37,825 nt of DNA from Chitinophagaceae bacterium (GCA_014380425.1 JACMJX010000126.1:1-37825), one strand, 5' to 3'. Positions 1-8,582 are shown, numbered from the stretch's first letter. Program-made: numbers and translations. The notes: generated by a model not told the origin, from the letters alone.

Positions 1-1292
1 CCGATGGCGTGACGCAGTGCGTCTATCCGGCTTGTTTGACCACAGCCCTTGCCAATCAGCTGTTTATTCTTCACCAGGGCAATAGCATTCGATTTGAGAT
101 GCTTGCAAACGATGTTGGAGAATTCCAGGTCGCTTCTTTCCTGGGCAGTGGAGTTTCTTCCGCCCGCTTCCTCCCATTTCAGATAGCTGCCTTCATCATG
201 CTGCTGGCTGAGAACACCGTTTAAAAGAGATTTATATTGACCAGAGCCACCTGCTTTTCCGATCTGCTGGAGAAGAATCCGGTTCTTTTTGCTTTTAAGT
301 ACCACAAGCGCCTCTTCACTGAATGAAGGAGCAATGAGCACCTCAAAGAATATTTCACTGATGGCATTCGCCGTTTCTTTGTCGATTTCAGCATTACATA
401 CCAGTACTCCACCAAACGCACTTTCAGGATCTCCTGCCAGTGCAGCTTCCCAGCTCGATTTAACATCTGGCCTGCACGCAATGCCGCAAGGATTGGTGTG
501 CTTGATAATGGCAAAGGTTGTTTCTGTAAATTCCTGTATCAGCTGCACCGCAGCTTCCACATCTACCAGGTTATTGTAGGAAAGTTCTTTTCCATTCAAC
601 TGTATGAACAATTTACTGACGTCGCCATAAAAAACACCCTGTTGATGAGGGTTTTCGCCATAGCGCATTACAGTGGCATTTTGATCAAAGGGGTTAAAAT
701 GATTCGACTGCATAAAATAGTTAGAAATGGCGATATCATAACCCGAGCAAATATTGAACGCCTTTGCAGCGAATGCTCTACGCTGTTCCAGCGTTGTTAC
801 GCCTTTTTGCTCCCTTAGGATCGCTTCGAGCTGTGCGTACGCTTTTTTGGAAGCTACCACCACCACATCTTTATGATTCTTCGCCGCCGCCCGTATCATG
901 GAAGGCCCCCCGATATCTATTTTCTCGATAATTGCTTTTTCTTCCGTAGTGCTGGCAACCGTTTCCTCGAAAGGATAAAGATCCACTATTACCAGGTCAA
1001 TTTCCGGGATCTTGTATTCCGCCATTTCTCTCAGGTGCTGTTCATCGTCCCGCTTTCCTAGAATACCTCCAAAAACGGCCGGGTGCAGCGTCTTAACCCT
1101 TCCCCCCAAGATGGAAGGATAAGTGGTAAGCGACTCCACCGGAGTACAGGGAACGCCAAGGTCCTCTATAAAAAGTTGAGTTCCTCCTGTTGAATAAATA
1201 GTGATCCCCAGGGTATGAAGCTCTTTTACGATAGCATCCAGCCCATCTTTATAAAACACGGAGATAAGGGCAGCTTGAATTTTCTTGTCCAT
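1..1292 (-). CDS. purH: Bifunctional AICAR formyltransferase / IMP cyclohydrolase, C-terminus outside window
   Basis: Catalyses the last two steps of de novo purine synthesis: formylation of AICAR with 10-formyl-THF, then ring closure to IMP, in the cytosol. The ORF track misses it because the frame is open to the window edge; I read it by hand from an ATG at 1292 (MDKKIQAALISVF) through 430 codons. The N-terminal MGS-like cyclohydrolase domain covers about residues 1-130 and includes DIGGPSMIRAAAKN. The transformylase domain follows, with GENPHQ, YNNLVD and the Lys-His motif in KHTNPCG, and the frame still reads KGCGQTSRIDALRHAI at the edge. Relatives have a little over 500 residues, so roughly 80 are missing, by position and not by mutation. 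It lies 72 bp after comEC on the same strand and has its own -7-like box. Identification is secure. Confidence 0.96.
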   Translation of the reverse strand, partial: MDKKIQAALISVFYKDGLDAIVKELHTLGITIYSTGGTQLFIEDLGVPCTPVESLTTYPSILGGRVKTLHPAVFGGILGKRDDEQHLREMAEYKIPEIDLVIVDLYPFEETVASTTEEKAIIEKIDIGGPSMIRAAAKNHKDVVVVASKKAYAQLEAILREQKGVTTLEQRRAFAAKAFNICSGYDIAISNYFMQSNHFNPFDQNATVMRYGENPHQQGVFYGDVSKLFIQLNGKELSYNNLVDVEAAVQLIQEFTETTFAIIKHTNPCGIACRPDVKSSWEAALAGDPESAFGGVLVCNAEIDKETANAISEIFFEVLIAPSFSEEALVVLKSKKNRILLQQIGKAGGSGQYKSLLNGVLSQQHDEGSYLKWEEAGGRNSTAQERSDLEFSNIVCKHLKSNAIALVKNKQLIGKGCGQTSRIDALRHAI

Positions 1293-1314
1293 AGCTTTTA
1301 GTTGAAAAGAGCGG

Positions 1315-1322
1315 CAAAGCTA
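1315..1322 (-). promoter_or_regulatory. Candidate -7 box of purH
   Basis: TAGCTTTG matches the Bacteroidota -7 consensus TAnnTTTG exactly and ends 22 bases before the purH ATG. No TTTG is present at the expected 19-base distance upstream, so only half of the promoter is supported. Confidence 0.35.
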
Positions 1323-1364
1323 AGTAAATCGGTGAAGAAAGGAGAAGATAAGTACGGTATGTAT

Positions 1365-2915
1365 TCAATATGCGGCATACCGCTTTCGCCTCCAACGTTC
1401 CACAAGCGCAATGAACAGAAATAATATAATTAGCTGGTAAAAAGATATCCCTATTTCCCCGGTAACCGTTAAAGGCATCCTCTCGATATGAATTATAAAA
1501 TCATTCATCAGCCTGATAAGGAATGTAACGATCCTTCCGGTAAACACAGGTAATATGGGGAAAAAGGACACTACACACAAAACAAGCATTCCCATCAGGA
1601 TAAGGGTCGACAATGGCACCGCCACCATATTGGATACAAGAAACCAGTTCGGGAACTGCTGGAAATAATAAAGACAGAGAGGGATGGTTAAAACCTGGGC
1701 AGAAAGCGTAACGGCTGCCAGCTTCCATATAATATCGAGCAGTTTGTTTCTAACACAGACAAGATTATATATTGGTTTCATGAAGATAACCAGGCTCAAT
1801 ACCGCCATATAAGATAACTGAAATCCTGCATCGAATAGCCATAATGGATGAAAGCAAAGCAGTAAAAAAGCAGAAACGGCCAGGCTGTTGTAAATGGAAC
1901 TTCTTCTATTGATGCTATTGCCCAACACAATAACAGAAAACATAAGCGCCGACCGTAATACGGAAGGCGAACTGCCTGCCAGCAGGCTGAAACTCCACAA
2001 ACCACTTAGCAGAACAAGGGGCCGTAACCAGTTGAAATAGCGTAATAACGAAAAGGGTTTTAAAAGCACCAGCAGAACATAGTAAATAAGCCCGACATGC
2101 AGCCCCGAAATTGCTATTATATGAACGACACCTGTATTGGAGTAAGAGCGCACCAGTTCCTTATCCAGATCATTCTTATATCCGATCAGCAAAGCTTCAG
2201 CCAGCCCGGCTTCTTTCTTTCCTTCAATATAAGTTCGTAAAACCGCCAGCGTCTTTTCACGTGTATATGAAAATAGTCTGCTAAAACCCCGCACCGTTTC
2301 ACTATCCAGAACCAGGTATTGTCCGTTTTGCAGGTAAGCCTGGTGATATGTATTCATCAGGGCACAATACTTACGGTAGCTGAAGCCGGTGCTGTTTGGA
2401 AAATCGGCAATGGGTCTAAGCTTCGTTGCGATGCAAAGAAGGTTGCCAGCCCTTACAGGTAAAGAGCTGTCTTTTTCTATGGATAATGTGATTGTGCCAG
2501 ACGCGGCTTTCACGCTATCATTCAGTATTATCCCTTCTATATTCGTCGTAACCCTGTAAGAAACTGTTTTTTCCAGCGGGGGATCCCTCACCCGCACGAG
2601 TAATACAGCATTCTTTGCGTTTTTATATCCTATCCAGTTTTTATCATTCCTGATATCCCCTAAAAAAACAAGCAGGCAGGCCAGAAGGAAGAACAGAACA
2701 TAAATAGAAGCTGCCGACATACAATACCAGTAAAAGCGCCGGTACAAATGGCTACCATTCACCACTACAAATAATGCCAGGGCAGCTAAAATACTATACA
2801 GAATTATCCGGATAGGAAAAGGCCTATTCCATTGGCAAGTAATTCCGGTAGCAAATGGAATTAAATAACGGATAAAGGGAGCTTCTTTCCACAAAGGAGC
2901 CGGTTTGAATTTCAT
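1365..2915 (-). CDS. comEC: ComEC/Rec2-family membrane protein without the C-terminal MBL domain
   Basis: Integral inner-membrane protein of the ComEC/Rec2 family, which forms the channel for single-stranded DNA uptake in transformation. The N-terminal part has several hydrophobic segments and a soluble DUF4131-like region. The competence domain is clear in ALLIGYKNDLDKELVRSY and ISGLHVGLIYY, followed by about seven membrane segments. The protein stops right after the last segment (RWRRKRYAAY), so the metallo-beta-lactamase domain at the end of B. subtilis ComEC (776 aa) is absent. The track start at 2960 adds 15 residues. I prefer the ATG at 2915 (MKFKPAPLWKEAPFIRYLIPF, 516 aa), because the first membrane segment follows at the usual distance and a TATTTTAG box sits four bases upstream. 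No other competence gene is in the window, so a role in transformation is inferred from family only. Confidence 0.88.
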   Translation of the reverse strand: MKFKPAPLWKEAPFIRYLIPFATGITCQWNRPFPIRIILYSILAALALFVVVNGSHLYRRFYWYCMSAASIYVLFFLLACLLVFLGDIRNDKNWIGYKNAKNAVLLVRVRDPPLEKTVSYRVTTNIEGIILNDSVKAASGTITLSIEKDSSLPVRAGNLLCIATKLRPIADFPNSTGFSYRKYCALMNTYHQAYLQNGQYLVLDSETVRGFSRLFSYTREKTLAVLRTYIEGKKEAGLAEALLIGYKNDLDKELVRSYSNTGVVHIIAISGLHVGLIYYVLLVLLKPFSLLRYFNWLRPLVLLSGLWSFSLLAGSSPSVLRSALMFSVIVLGNSINRRSSIYNSLAVSAFLLLCFHPLWLFDAGFQLSYMAVLSLVIFMKPIYNLVCVRNKLLDIIWKLAAVTLSAQVLTIPLCLYYFQQFPNWFLVSNMVAVPLSTLILMGMLVLCVVSFFPILPVFTGRIVTFLIRLMNDFIIHIERMPLTVTGEIGISFYQLIILFLFIALVERWRRKRYAAY

Positions 2916-3061
2916 CCCTCTAAAATAAGATAGGGATCTGCTTCGAAAGTGGTGAAACAACCCTTTTTCTGCCCCGTAGTCAACTCTTCATAGGGCGCAA
3001 TAATGGCAGTTCATTTAATAGGTTCAATAGACAGTGATCTTATAACTAGATTTCGTTGATA

Positions 3062-3167
3062 CTAAGTAAATACTAGGCAGATCCTAGGTAAATACTAGGT
3101 AGATTCTAGCTTGTTGTACCTAGAATGTACCTAGTATCTACCTAGTATCTACCTAGGATGTACCTAG
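3062..3167. repeat. Inverted array of 11-bp CTAG-centred units (48-bp arms, 10-base loop)
   Basis: Two 48-base arms (3062-3109 and 3120-3167) are reverse complements at 41 of 48 positions and flank the loop CTTGTTGTAC. Each arm is itself four 11-bp units plus a final CTAG. Left-arm units read like CTAGGTAAATA and CTAGGTAGATT; right-arm units read like CTAGTATCTAC and CTAGGATGTAC. CTAG cores start at 3073, 3084, 3095 and 3106, then at 3120, 3131, 3142, 3153 and 3164, with a degenerate CTAA at 3062. The 11-base step is about one helical turn, so all cores of one arm face the same side of the DNA. In RNA the element could fold into a long hairpin. There is no oligo-T tract on the carB-proximal exit, so a simple terminator is not the obvious reading. 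Confidence 0.9.
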
Positions 3168-3363
3168 GATGGGCGAAAAATAGCTATAAGATACATGTAG
3201 ATGTAGCGGTGAAGAAAGGTCGATAAAGCTTGAAAAATCAGCATAATCGTAGGATCCTTGAGCCGGGGAGGGGTTATCAGGGTTCTTAATTTCTAAAGAA
3301 ATAGTGCCAGAATGGCATTTTTAATAATTACTACAGAACGGCTCTAAATAGCAATTTGTCCAG

Positions 3364-3457
3364 TGCTTCAAGATGATACGCGGGGGTGAAGGCGACTGCT
3401 TCAAGATGACACACGTGGTGTGAAGGCGCCTGCTTCAGGATGACGCGCGGGGGTGAA
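3364..3457. repeat. Three tandem copies of a 33-34-bp repeat
   Basis: Copies start at TGCTTCA at 3364, 3397 and 3431, with periods of 33 and 34 bases. The third copy is recognisable for about 27 bases. The core is TGCTTCARGATGAYRCRYG followed by GGTGAAGGCG. Each copy begins with TTCA and ends with TGAA, so each can form a small stem. The repeat is GC-rich compared with its surroundings. There are only three copies, without unique spacers, so it is not a CRISPR array. It resembles the short interspersed intergenic repeats common in bacteria of this phylum, but that likeness is an inference. Confidence 0.85.
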
Positions 3458-3469
3458 TGACTCACGCAA

Positions 3470-3481
3470 TGGGTTAACCCA
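3470..3481. repeat. 12-bp perfect palindrome downstream of carB
   Basis: TGGGTTAACCCA is a perfect palindrome 45 bases after the carB stop codon. It could be part of a weak carB terminator or a protein-binding site. No oligo-T run follows on the minus strand, so the role is open. Confidence 0.35.
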
Positions 3482-3525
3482 CAAAACAGGTTTGCAGAGT
3501 GGATGTTTACAGAAAGACAGCTTCG

Positions 3526-6351
3526 CTATTTACTCAGGTACATACTTCTGTCTTTATAAAGCTGCCTGAAATAGGGATCCCGAAGATCCTTGATAAACCG
3601 GATCGCTTCACCGGTACTTTTCATTTCAGGGCCAAGCTCTTTATTTACACCCGGAAACTTATTGAAGCTGAATACGGGTTCCTTGATGGCAAAGCCCTTT
3701 AGCTTTTTTTCGTACTTGAAGTCGGTAAGCTTGTGCCCACCTATCATTATCTTGGTAGCGATATTCAGGTAGGGAATCTGGTAAGCTTTGGCGATAAAAG
3801 GCGTTGTGCGCGATGCCCTTGGATTGGCCTCGATCACATACACTTTACCGTCTTTTATGGCGAACTGAATATTGATCAGCCCTTTAATATTGAGCGCTCT
3901 TGCTATCTTTTCCGCATAATGTTCCATAGTGGTGACTATAAGCGGGGTCAGGTTAAAAGCTGGAAGCACGGCGTTACTGTCACCGCTATGGATGCCAGCG
4001 GGCTCGATATGCTCCATAACGCCCATAACATGGAACGTATCTCCGTCGAAGATGGCATCGATCTCCGCTTCCTGGCAGCGGTCGAGGAAATGATCAATAA
4101 GTATCTTATTGCCAGGAAGATGTTTCAACAGGCTGACGACTGCTTTCTCTACATCTTCATCATTGATAACGATCCGCATTCTTTGTCCGCCAAGTACATA
4201 GCTGGGCCGCACCAGCACAGGATAAAGCACCCTGTTGGCTACTTCAATAGCTTCATCTACGGAATGAGCAGTGCCATAATTCGGGTAAGGGATATTGAGT
4301 TCTTTCAGCATATCGCTGAACCTTCCGCGGTCTTCCGCAATATCCATGCTATCGAATGACGTACCTATTATCTTGATTCCCTTGTTGTGAAGGCGTTCTG
4401 CAAGCTTTAATGCTGTTTGGCCACCTAATTGAACAATTACTCCCTCCGGCTTTTCATGTTCCACTATTTCCCAAAGATGTTCCCAGTAAACGGGCTCGAA
4501 ATACAGCTTGTCGGCAATATCGAAATCGGTGGAAACAGTCTCGGGGTTACAGTTAACCATAATGGCTTCATAACCTGCTTCCTTGATGGCTAGTAATCCG
4601 TGGACGCAGCAATAATCGAACTCGATGCCTTGCCCTATCCTGTTGGGGCCCGATCCGAGTACGATTATCTTTTTTCTGTCTGATACCTTGCTTTCACTGA
4701 CTCCGCTGCTCTCGAAAGTGGAATAGAAGTACGGTGTTTTGGCTTCAAACTCTGCTGCGCAAGTATCCACCATCTTGAACACTCTTTTAATACCGGCAGC
4801 CTTTCTTTTCTCGTAAAGAGAATCTTCCGTGCCATCGTTCATGATGCGGCAGATCTGTTCATCGCTAAAGCCCATTCGCTTGGCGTCTTGTAAAAGATCC
4901 ATAGGAAGCGATTCCAGCTTGTACTTTGAAAGCTCTTTTTCCATAGTGCAGATCTTCTGGATCTCGTAAAGGAACCAGCGGTCGATGCCATTGGTTGCCT
5001 TCGATATGGTGCCAACGGAGATGCCGGCCATCAGAGCATCTTTAATGCGGAAAATCCTGTCCCATTTAGGTATTTTGATATACTCCAGCAGTTCTTCGGC
5101 GTGCATAAGGCTTTTGCCATAGTAGCCGAGGCCCACGGCATTGTTTTCAAGGCTCTGGCAGGCTTTCTGAACCGCTTCGGTAAAGCTGCGGCCTATAGCC
5201 ATTACTTCGCCGACGCTCTTCATCTGCAGGCCAAGTGTATCATCTGCACCTTTAAACTTGTCGAAGTTCCAGCGGGGAATTTTGACTATAACATAGTCTA
5301 GTGCAGGTTCAAAATAAGCCGATGTCGTTTTTGTGATCTGGTTTTTCAGTTCATCCAGGAAATAGCCGATAGCAAGCTTGGCGGCTATTTTGGCTATGGG
5401 ATAACCGGTGGCTTTGGAGGCGAGCGCGGAAGAGCGGCTCACCCGGGGATTGATTTCGATGGCAATGATTTCTTCCGTATCGGGGTTGAGCGCGAATTGC
5501 ACATTGCATCCGCCGGCAAAGTTGCCAAGGTCTCGCATCATCCTGATGGCTGTATTCCGCATCAATTGATAGGCTGTATCACTTAGCGTCATGGCGGGGG
5601 CAACGGTGATCGAATCACCGGTATGCACACCCATCGGGTCAAAGTTTTCTACAGCGCAAATGATCACCACGTTATCATTGGAATCTCTTAATAATTCGAG
5701 TTCAAATTCTTTCCAACCAAGTACGGCTTTTTCCACAAGTACTTCATGAATAGGCGATGCCTGAAGTCCACGGTTCAACGCTTCATCGAGATCTTCTTTT
5801 CCATGCACGAATCCGCCACCTGTGCCGCCGAGCGTGAAAGAGGGTCGTATTACAAGCGGGAAGCCGATTTCCTGTGCAAACTCTTTTCCTTCCAGGTAGG
5901 AATTAGCTGTTTTGGCCGTAGCCACCGGCACTCCCATCTGAATCATCCACTGGCGGAACTTTTCCCTGTCTTCGGCCTTATCGATGGCTTTTATGTCAAC
6001 TCCTATAAGACGTACATTGTATTTCTCCCAGATACCCAGGTCTTCTGCTTCTTTAGCCAGGTTGAGGGCCGTTTGGCCGCCCATAGTGGGTAATACGGCG
6101 TCTATCTGATTTTCTTCCAGTATTTGTTCGATGCTTTCTGCCGTAAGTGGCAGCAGGTAAACCTTATCGGCCATCATAGGGTCCGTCATGATCGTAGCCG
6201 GATTGCTATTAATCAGGTACACTTTTATCCCTTCTTCTCTCAGGCTTCTTGCGGCCTGCGTGCCGGCATAGTCGAATTCGCAGGCTTGCCCGATGATGAT
6301 AGGTCCCGAACCGATAATCAAAACTGATTTTATAGACTGGTCTCTTGGCAT
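3526..6351 (-). CDS. carB: Carbamoyl-phosphate synthase large subunit, lacking the MGS-like regulatory domain
   Basis: Makes carbamoyl phosphate from bicarbonate, ammonia and two ATP, for pyrimidine and arginine synthesis, together with the glutaminase CarA (not in this window). The track start at 6441 is too early: the family N-terminus is [20 protein letters not shown], starting at the ATG at 6351, giving 941 aa. The carboxyphosphate half (about 1-400) contains [11 protein letters not shown] and [20 protein letters not shown]. An oligomerisation region follows. The carbamoyl-phosphate half starts near residue 565 ([19 protein letters not shown]) and contains [14 protein letters not shown]. 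The protein ends at [10 protein letters not shown], about 130 residues before the end of E. coli CarB (1073 aa). What is missing is the C-terminal MGS-like domain that binds UMP and ornithine in E. coli. No continuation is visible after the stop. A consensus promoter lies 38 bases upstream. Confidence 0.96.
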   Translation of the reverse strand: MPRDQSIKSVLIIGSGPIIIGQACEFDYAGTQAARSLREEGIKVYLINSNPATIMTDPMMADKVYLLPLTAESIEQILEENQIDAVLPTMGGQTALNLAKEAEDLGIWEKYNVRLIGVDIKAIDKAEDREKFRQWMIQMGVPVATAKTANSYLEGKEFAQEIGFPLVIRPSFTLGGTGGGFVHGKEDLDEALNRGLQASPIHEVLVEKAVLGWKEFELELLRDSNDNVVIICAVENFDPMGVHTGDSITVAPAMTLSDTAYQLMRNTAIRMMRDLGNFAGGCNVQFALNPDTEEIIAIEINPRVSRSSALASKATGYPIAKIAAKLAIGYFLDELKNQITKTTSAYFEPALDYVIVKIPRWNFDKFKGADDTLGLQMKSVGEVMAIGRSFTEAVQKACQSLENNAVGLGYYGKSLMHAEELLEYIKIPKWDRIFRIKDALMAGISVGTISKATNGIDRWFLYEIQKICTMEKELSKYKLESLPMDLLQDAKRMGFSDEQICRIMNDGTEDSLYEKRKAAGIKRVFKMVDTCAAEFEAKTPYFYSTFESSGVSESKVSDRKKIIVLGSGPNRIGQGIEFDYCCVHGLLAIKEAGYEAIMVNCNPETVSTDFDIADKLYFEPVYWEHLWEIVEHEKPEGVIVQLGGQTALKLAERLHNKGIKIIGTSFDSMDIAEDRGRFSDMLKELNIPYPNYGTAHSVDEAIEVANRVLYPVLVRPSYVLGGQRMRIVINDEDVEKAVVSLLKHLPGNKILIDHFLDRCQEAEIDAIFDGDTFHVMGVMEHIEPAGIHSGDSNAVLPAFNLTPLIVTTMEHYAEKIARALNIKGLINIQFAIKDGKVYVIEANPRASRTTPFIAKAYQIPYLNIATKIMIGGHKLTDFKYEKKLKGFAIKEPVFSFNKFPGVNKELGPEMKSTGEAIRFIKDLRDPYFRQLYKDRSMYLSK

Positions 6352-6388
6352 TTTGTTATTATAGATGATCGAAAAAACACAAATTGCG

Positions 6389-6419
6389 CAAAAGTAAGGG
6401 AGTGGAAGGTATTTACAAA
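6389..6419 (-). promoter_or_regulatory. Consensus Bacteroidota promoter of carB
   Basis: On the minus strand, TTTG (6419-6416), exactly 19 bases, then TACTTTTG (6396-6389). This matches both the -33 (TTTG) and the -7 (TAnnTTTG) elements of the Bacteroidota vegetative promoter without a mismatch. It predicts a start near 6383-6386 and a leader of about 33 bases. It also confirms the downstream carB start at 6351, since the 6441 start would lie upstream of the promoter. Confidence 0.85.
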
Positions 6420-6436
6420 GAAAGTAAAAATATAAA

Positions 6437-6477
6437 GGCACCGGTTACAGATGTTGTTTCAATCTGTAGCCGGTGCC
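6437..6477 (-). terminator. Rho-independent terminator of the 70-aa gene
   Basis: A 16-bp stem (arms GGCACCGGTTACAGAT and ATCTGTAGCCGGTGCC, one G-T pair) closes a 9-base loop. On the minus strand it is followed by TTTATATTTTTAC. It lies 21 bases after the stop of the small gene at 6499 and isolates that gene from carB. Confidence 0.85.
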
Positions 6478-6498
6478 TTCCTGCTAAATATAATAATG

Positions 6499-6711
6499 TT
6501 AATTATGATATGCAGCGATCTCGATGTCGTCAAGAACGACGCCGCCTTTGCGAACAAGAGATTTCTTCTCGGCCAGCAGTTTGCGGGTTTCGTACTTGCT
6601 TTTAATTTTAAAGACCCATTTTTGCCTCGCCTCTTCTCCTCTGATGGCACCTACAATGAAACCGCCGGTTACGATCAGGAGGATTAGCAGTCTGATTTTA
6701 ACTTTTTTCAT
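6499..6711 (-). CDS. Small membrane-anchored protein, 70 aa, function unknown
   Basis: I do not recognise this protein. The first 22 residues (MKKVKIRLLILLIVTGGFIV) are a basic then hydrophobic segment, either a membrane anchor or a signal sequence without a clear cleavage site. The rest is charged and lysine-rich. Three things support a real gene although overlapping plus-strand ORFs of similar size exist: a very good Shine-Dalgarno sequence (GGAGGA, about 5 bases before the ATG), an exact TACTTTTG -7 box 43 bases upstream, and a strong terminator just after the stop. A strong Shine-Dalgarno site is unusual here, as most genes in the window have none. It is transcribed alone, divergent from the M23 peptidase gene. 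Confidence 0.72.
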   Translation of the reverse strand: MKKVKIRLLILLIVTGGFIVGAIRGEEARQKWVFKIKSKYETRKLLAEKKSLVRKGGVVLDDIEIAAYHN

Positions 6712-6754
6712 GACTCCTCCAGGTTAATTGGTAATAGTATATAATTAAGACAGT

Positions 6755-6762
6755 CAAAAGTA
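6755..6762 (-). promoter_or_regulatory. Candidate -7 box of the 70-aa gene
   Basis: TACTTTTG on the minus strand matches TAnnTTTG exactly and predicts a leader of about 35-40 bases that includes the Shine-Dalgarno site. The -33 position reads TTAA next to a run of T, so the upstream element is degenerate. Confidence 0.45.
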
Positions 6763-6863
6763 TCCAAAAGCTGTACCATAGTTAAAAAAAGAATTATAAA
6801 TAATGGTTAACAATAATCCTTTAACAGGCCATTTCATTCTATTTTTACAGCTTAGATGAATTT

Positions 6864-8582
6864 ATGATACTTTATAAACGTTTTTGGCTGTTTTTAGGAT
6901 TTCTCTCCCTTGCTTCGAGCTCCTTTTCCCAGATATTTCCATCAAAAGTTTACCCACAAGGATATTTCCGTAATCCCCTGGCAGTACCCATTAGCCTGGC
7001 GGGGAATTTTGGGGAATTACGGCCTAATCACTATCACATGGGGCTCGATCTAAAGACCCAGCAACGGGAGAACTTGCCGGTGTACGCAGCGGCTGAAGGT
7101 TATATATCGAGAATTAAGGTTGAACCCGCCGGATTCGGCAGGGCTATTTATATCGATCATCCAAATGGTTTTACTACTGTCTATTGCCATCTCAATAATT
7201 TTACACCTAAACTGGAAGCCTATCTTAAAGAACAGCAATACATGCAGGAGTCGTGGCGTGTTTTTCTTGCCATACCTTCCGGGCTATTCCCGGTAAATAA
7301 GGGCGATTTTATAGCCTATAGCGGTAATACTGGCGGATCACAAGGTCCGCATACGCATTTCGAGATCCGTTCTACTGCCGGAGATGTTAATTTCAACCCA
7401 ATGCTGTTTGGATTCAACATTCCTGACAATACAAAGCCCGCTTTTTTGAGACTCGCCATTTACGACAGGAACAAGAGCACTTATGAGCAAGCACCCAGGA
7501 TAGTGCCGGTAAAAAGAACAGCAGGCGATTTTGTTACTACTCTTCCCATCATTTCCGTATCGTCTTCCAGGGTCAGCTTTGCCATTACTGGTTATGATAC
7601 ACACTCTGGTTCTTCGAACCTTAACGGAATTTACGAAGCGGTGCTATATGATGATGACAGCGCTGTTATAGGTTTTCAGATGGACGCTATTAGTTATGAA
7701 AGCACCCGCTATTTGAATGCACATATCGATTACCGTACAAAAGCAACAGGAGGGCCTTACCTGCAGCATTTGTCACAGTTACCGGGGTATGTGAATTCCA
7801 TCTATACAAATTTCATGGGCGACGGTATTATTGATCTGAGTGATGGTGGCGTTCATGCCATTCGCATCCGTATCAGAGATGCTTATGGCAATACTTCTGC
7901 ACTCAGTTGCAGAATTCAGTATAACGGGGTCTTGTCTTCCGTTACAACACCGGCAGGAAAACTATTTCATCCCCTGATGCTCGATGTATGGGAAAGTGAA
8001 AATTGCGAGTTTTATATCGGAGAAAAATGCCTGTACGACGCTGCTCATATAAAGCATCTTGTGTCGGTATCTGCAAGTGCACAGGTAGTTTCAGATGTTC
8101 ATACGATCGGCGAAACGTATATTCCATTGCAGGATTCAATAACCATAAGGATCCGGCCTACTATACCGGTTGAGGGTGAACGTGCGGCTAAAGTAGTGAT
8201 GCAACGTGTTAGTGGCGCCAAAACGGATGTGCAGAAAGTGGAATGGCAGGGCGAATGGGCTGCTGCAAAGTTCCGGGATTTTGGACGTTTTCAGCTGGTG
8301 GTGGATGAGTCTGCTCCCGTAATAGTGCCCATAGGATTTCGGAATGGCTCGGTGCTTTCAACATCTTCGAGGATTGCTTTCACTGTGAAAGATAATCTCG
8401 TAAAGTTCAAAAACGTGCGAGCCCTTCTGGATGGTGAATGGCTACGCTTCAATAACGACAAAGGCAGAACGTTTATTTATCAGTTCGACGAAAAGTGCCC
8501 GCGGGGCGCGCATACACTTTTTATATCAGCAGAAGACGAAGCTGGCAATACGGGTACGGGAACTTATAGCTTTACCCGTTAA
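6864..8582 (+). CDS. Exported M23-family peptidoglycan endopeptidase
   Basis: A zinc metallopeptidase of the LytM/M23 family, expected to cut peptide cross-links of peptidoglycan in the periplasm. A signal peptide covers the first 22 or so residues (KRFWLFLGFLSLASSSFSQ). The catalytic domain is N-terminal: the zinc ligands His and Asp lie in HYHMGLDLKT near residues 55-62, and the HxH motif in GPHTHFEI near residue 161. About 400 residues follow without a domain I can name; they are rich in beta-type sequence and probably form Ig-like or propeller-like modules. At 572 aa it has the long-tail architecture seen in M23 proteins of this phylum. Its stop codon overlaps the start of the next gene (TAATG), implying co-translation. 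Confidence 0.92.
   Translation: MILYKRFWLFLGFLSLASSSFSQIFPSKVYPQGYFRNPLAVPISLAGNFGELRPNHYHMGLDLKTQQRENLPVYAAAEGYISRIKVEPAGFGRAIYIDHPNGFTTVYCHLNNFTPKLEAYLKEQQYMQESWRVFLAIPSGLFPVNKGDFIAYSGNTGGSQGPHTHFEIRSTAGDVNFNPMLFGFNIPDNTKPAFLRLAIYDRNKSTYEQAPRIVPVKRTAGDFVTTLPIISVSSSRVSFAITGYDTHSGSSNLNGIYEAVLYDDDSAVIGFQMDAISYESTRYLNAHIDYRTKATGGPYLQHLSQLPGYVNSIYTNFMGDGIIDLSDGGVHAIRIRIRDAYGNTSALSCRIQYNGVLSSVTTPAGKLFHPLMLDVWESENCEFYIGEKCLYDAAHIKHLVSVSASAQVVSDVHTIGETYIPLQDSITIRIRPTIPVEGERAAKVVMQRVSGAKTDVQKVEWQGEWAAAKFRDFGRFQLVVDESAPVIVPIGFRNGSVLSTSSRIAFTVKDNLVKFKNVRALLDGEWLRFNNDKGRTFIYQFDEKCPRGAHTLFISAEDEAGNTGTGTYSFTR

Larger units (their letters stand above)
2916..3525. other. Long non-coding interval between carB and comEC
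   Basis: About 610 bases without a plausible gene on either strand. It holds, from left to right: a short AT-rich stretch in front of comEC, the CTAG inverted array (3062-3167), a featureless stretch (3170-3360), three tandem copies of a 33-34-bp repeat (3364-3457), and a 12-bp palindrome at 3470-3481. Both neighbours are on the minus strand, so it is at once the 3' flank of carB and the 5' flank of comEC. The short ORFs overlapping it (for example 3499..3702 +) look like shadows. Confidence 0.7.

Noticed and set aside
1-818. Plus-strand ORFs at the left edge (9..224, 289..579, 498..818)
   Set aside because: All lie opposite purH, whose own frame is open to the edge and matches the family throughout.
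3364-3457. Possible CRISPR array
   Set aside because: Repeats are tandem and contiguous, with no unique spacers, only three copies, and no cas gene in the window.
3526-3530. Frameshift or sequencing error as the cause of short CarB
   Set aside because: No frame downstream of the stop encodes anything like the MGS domain; the next bases are non-coding repeats.
3733-4359. 208-aa plus-strand ORF inside carB
   Set aside because: Antisense shadow of conserved carB sequence without its own start signals.
6451-6687. 78-aa plus-strand ORF opposite the 70-aa gene
   Set aside because: It begins inside the terminator hairpin and has no promoter or ribosome site, while the minus-strand gene has all of them.
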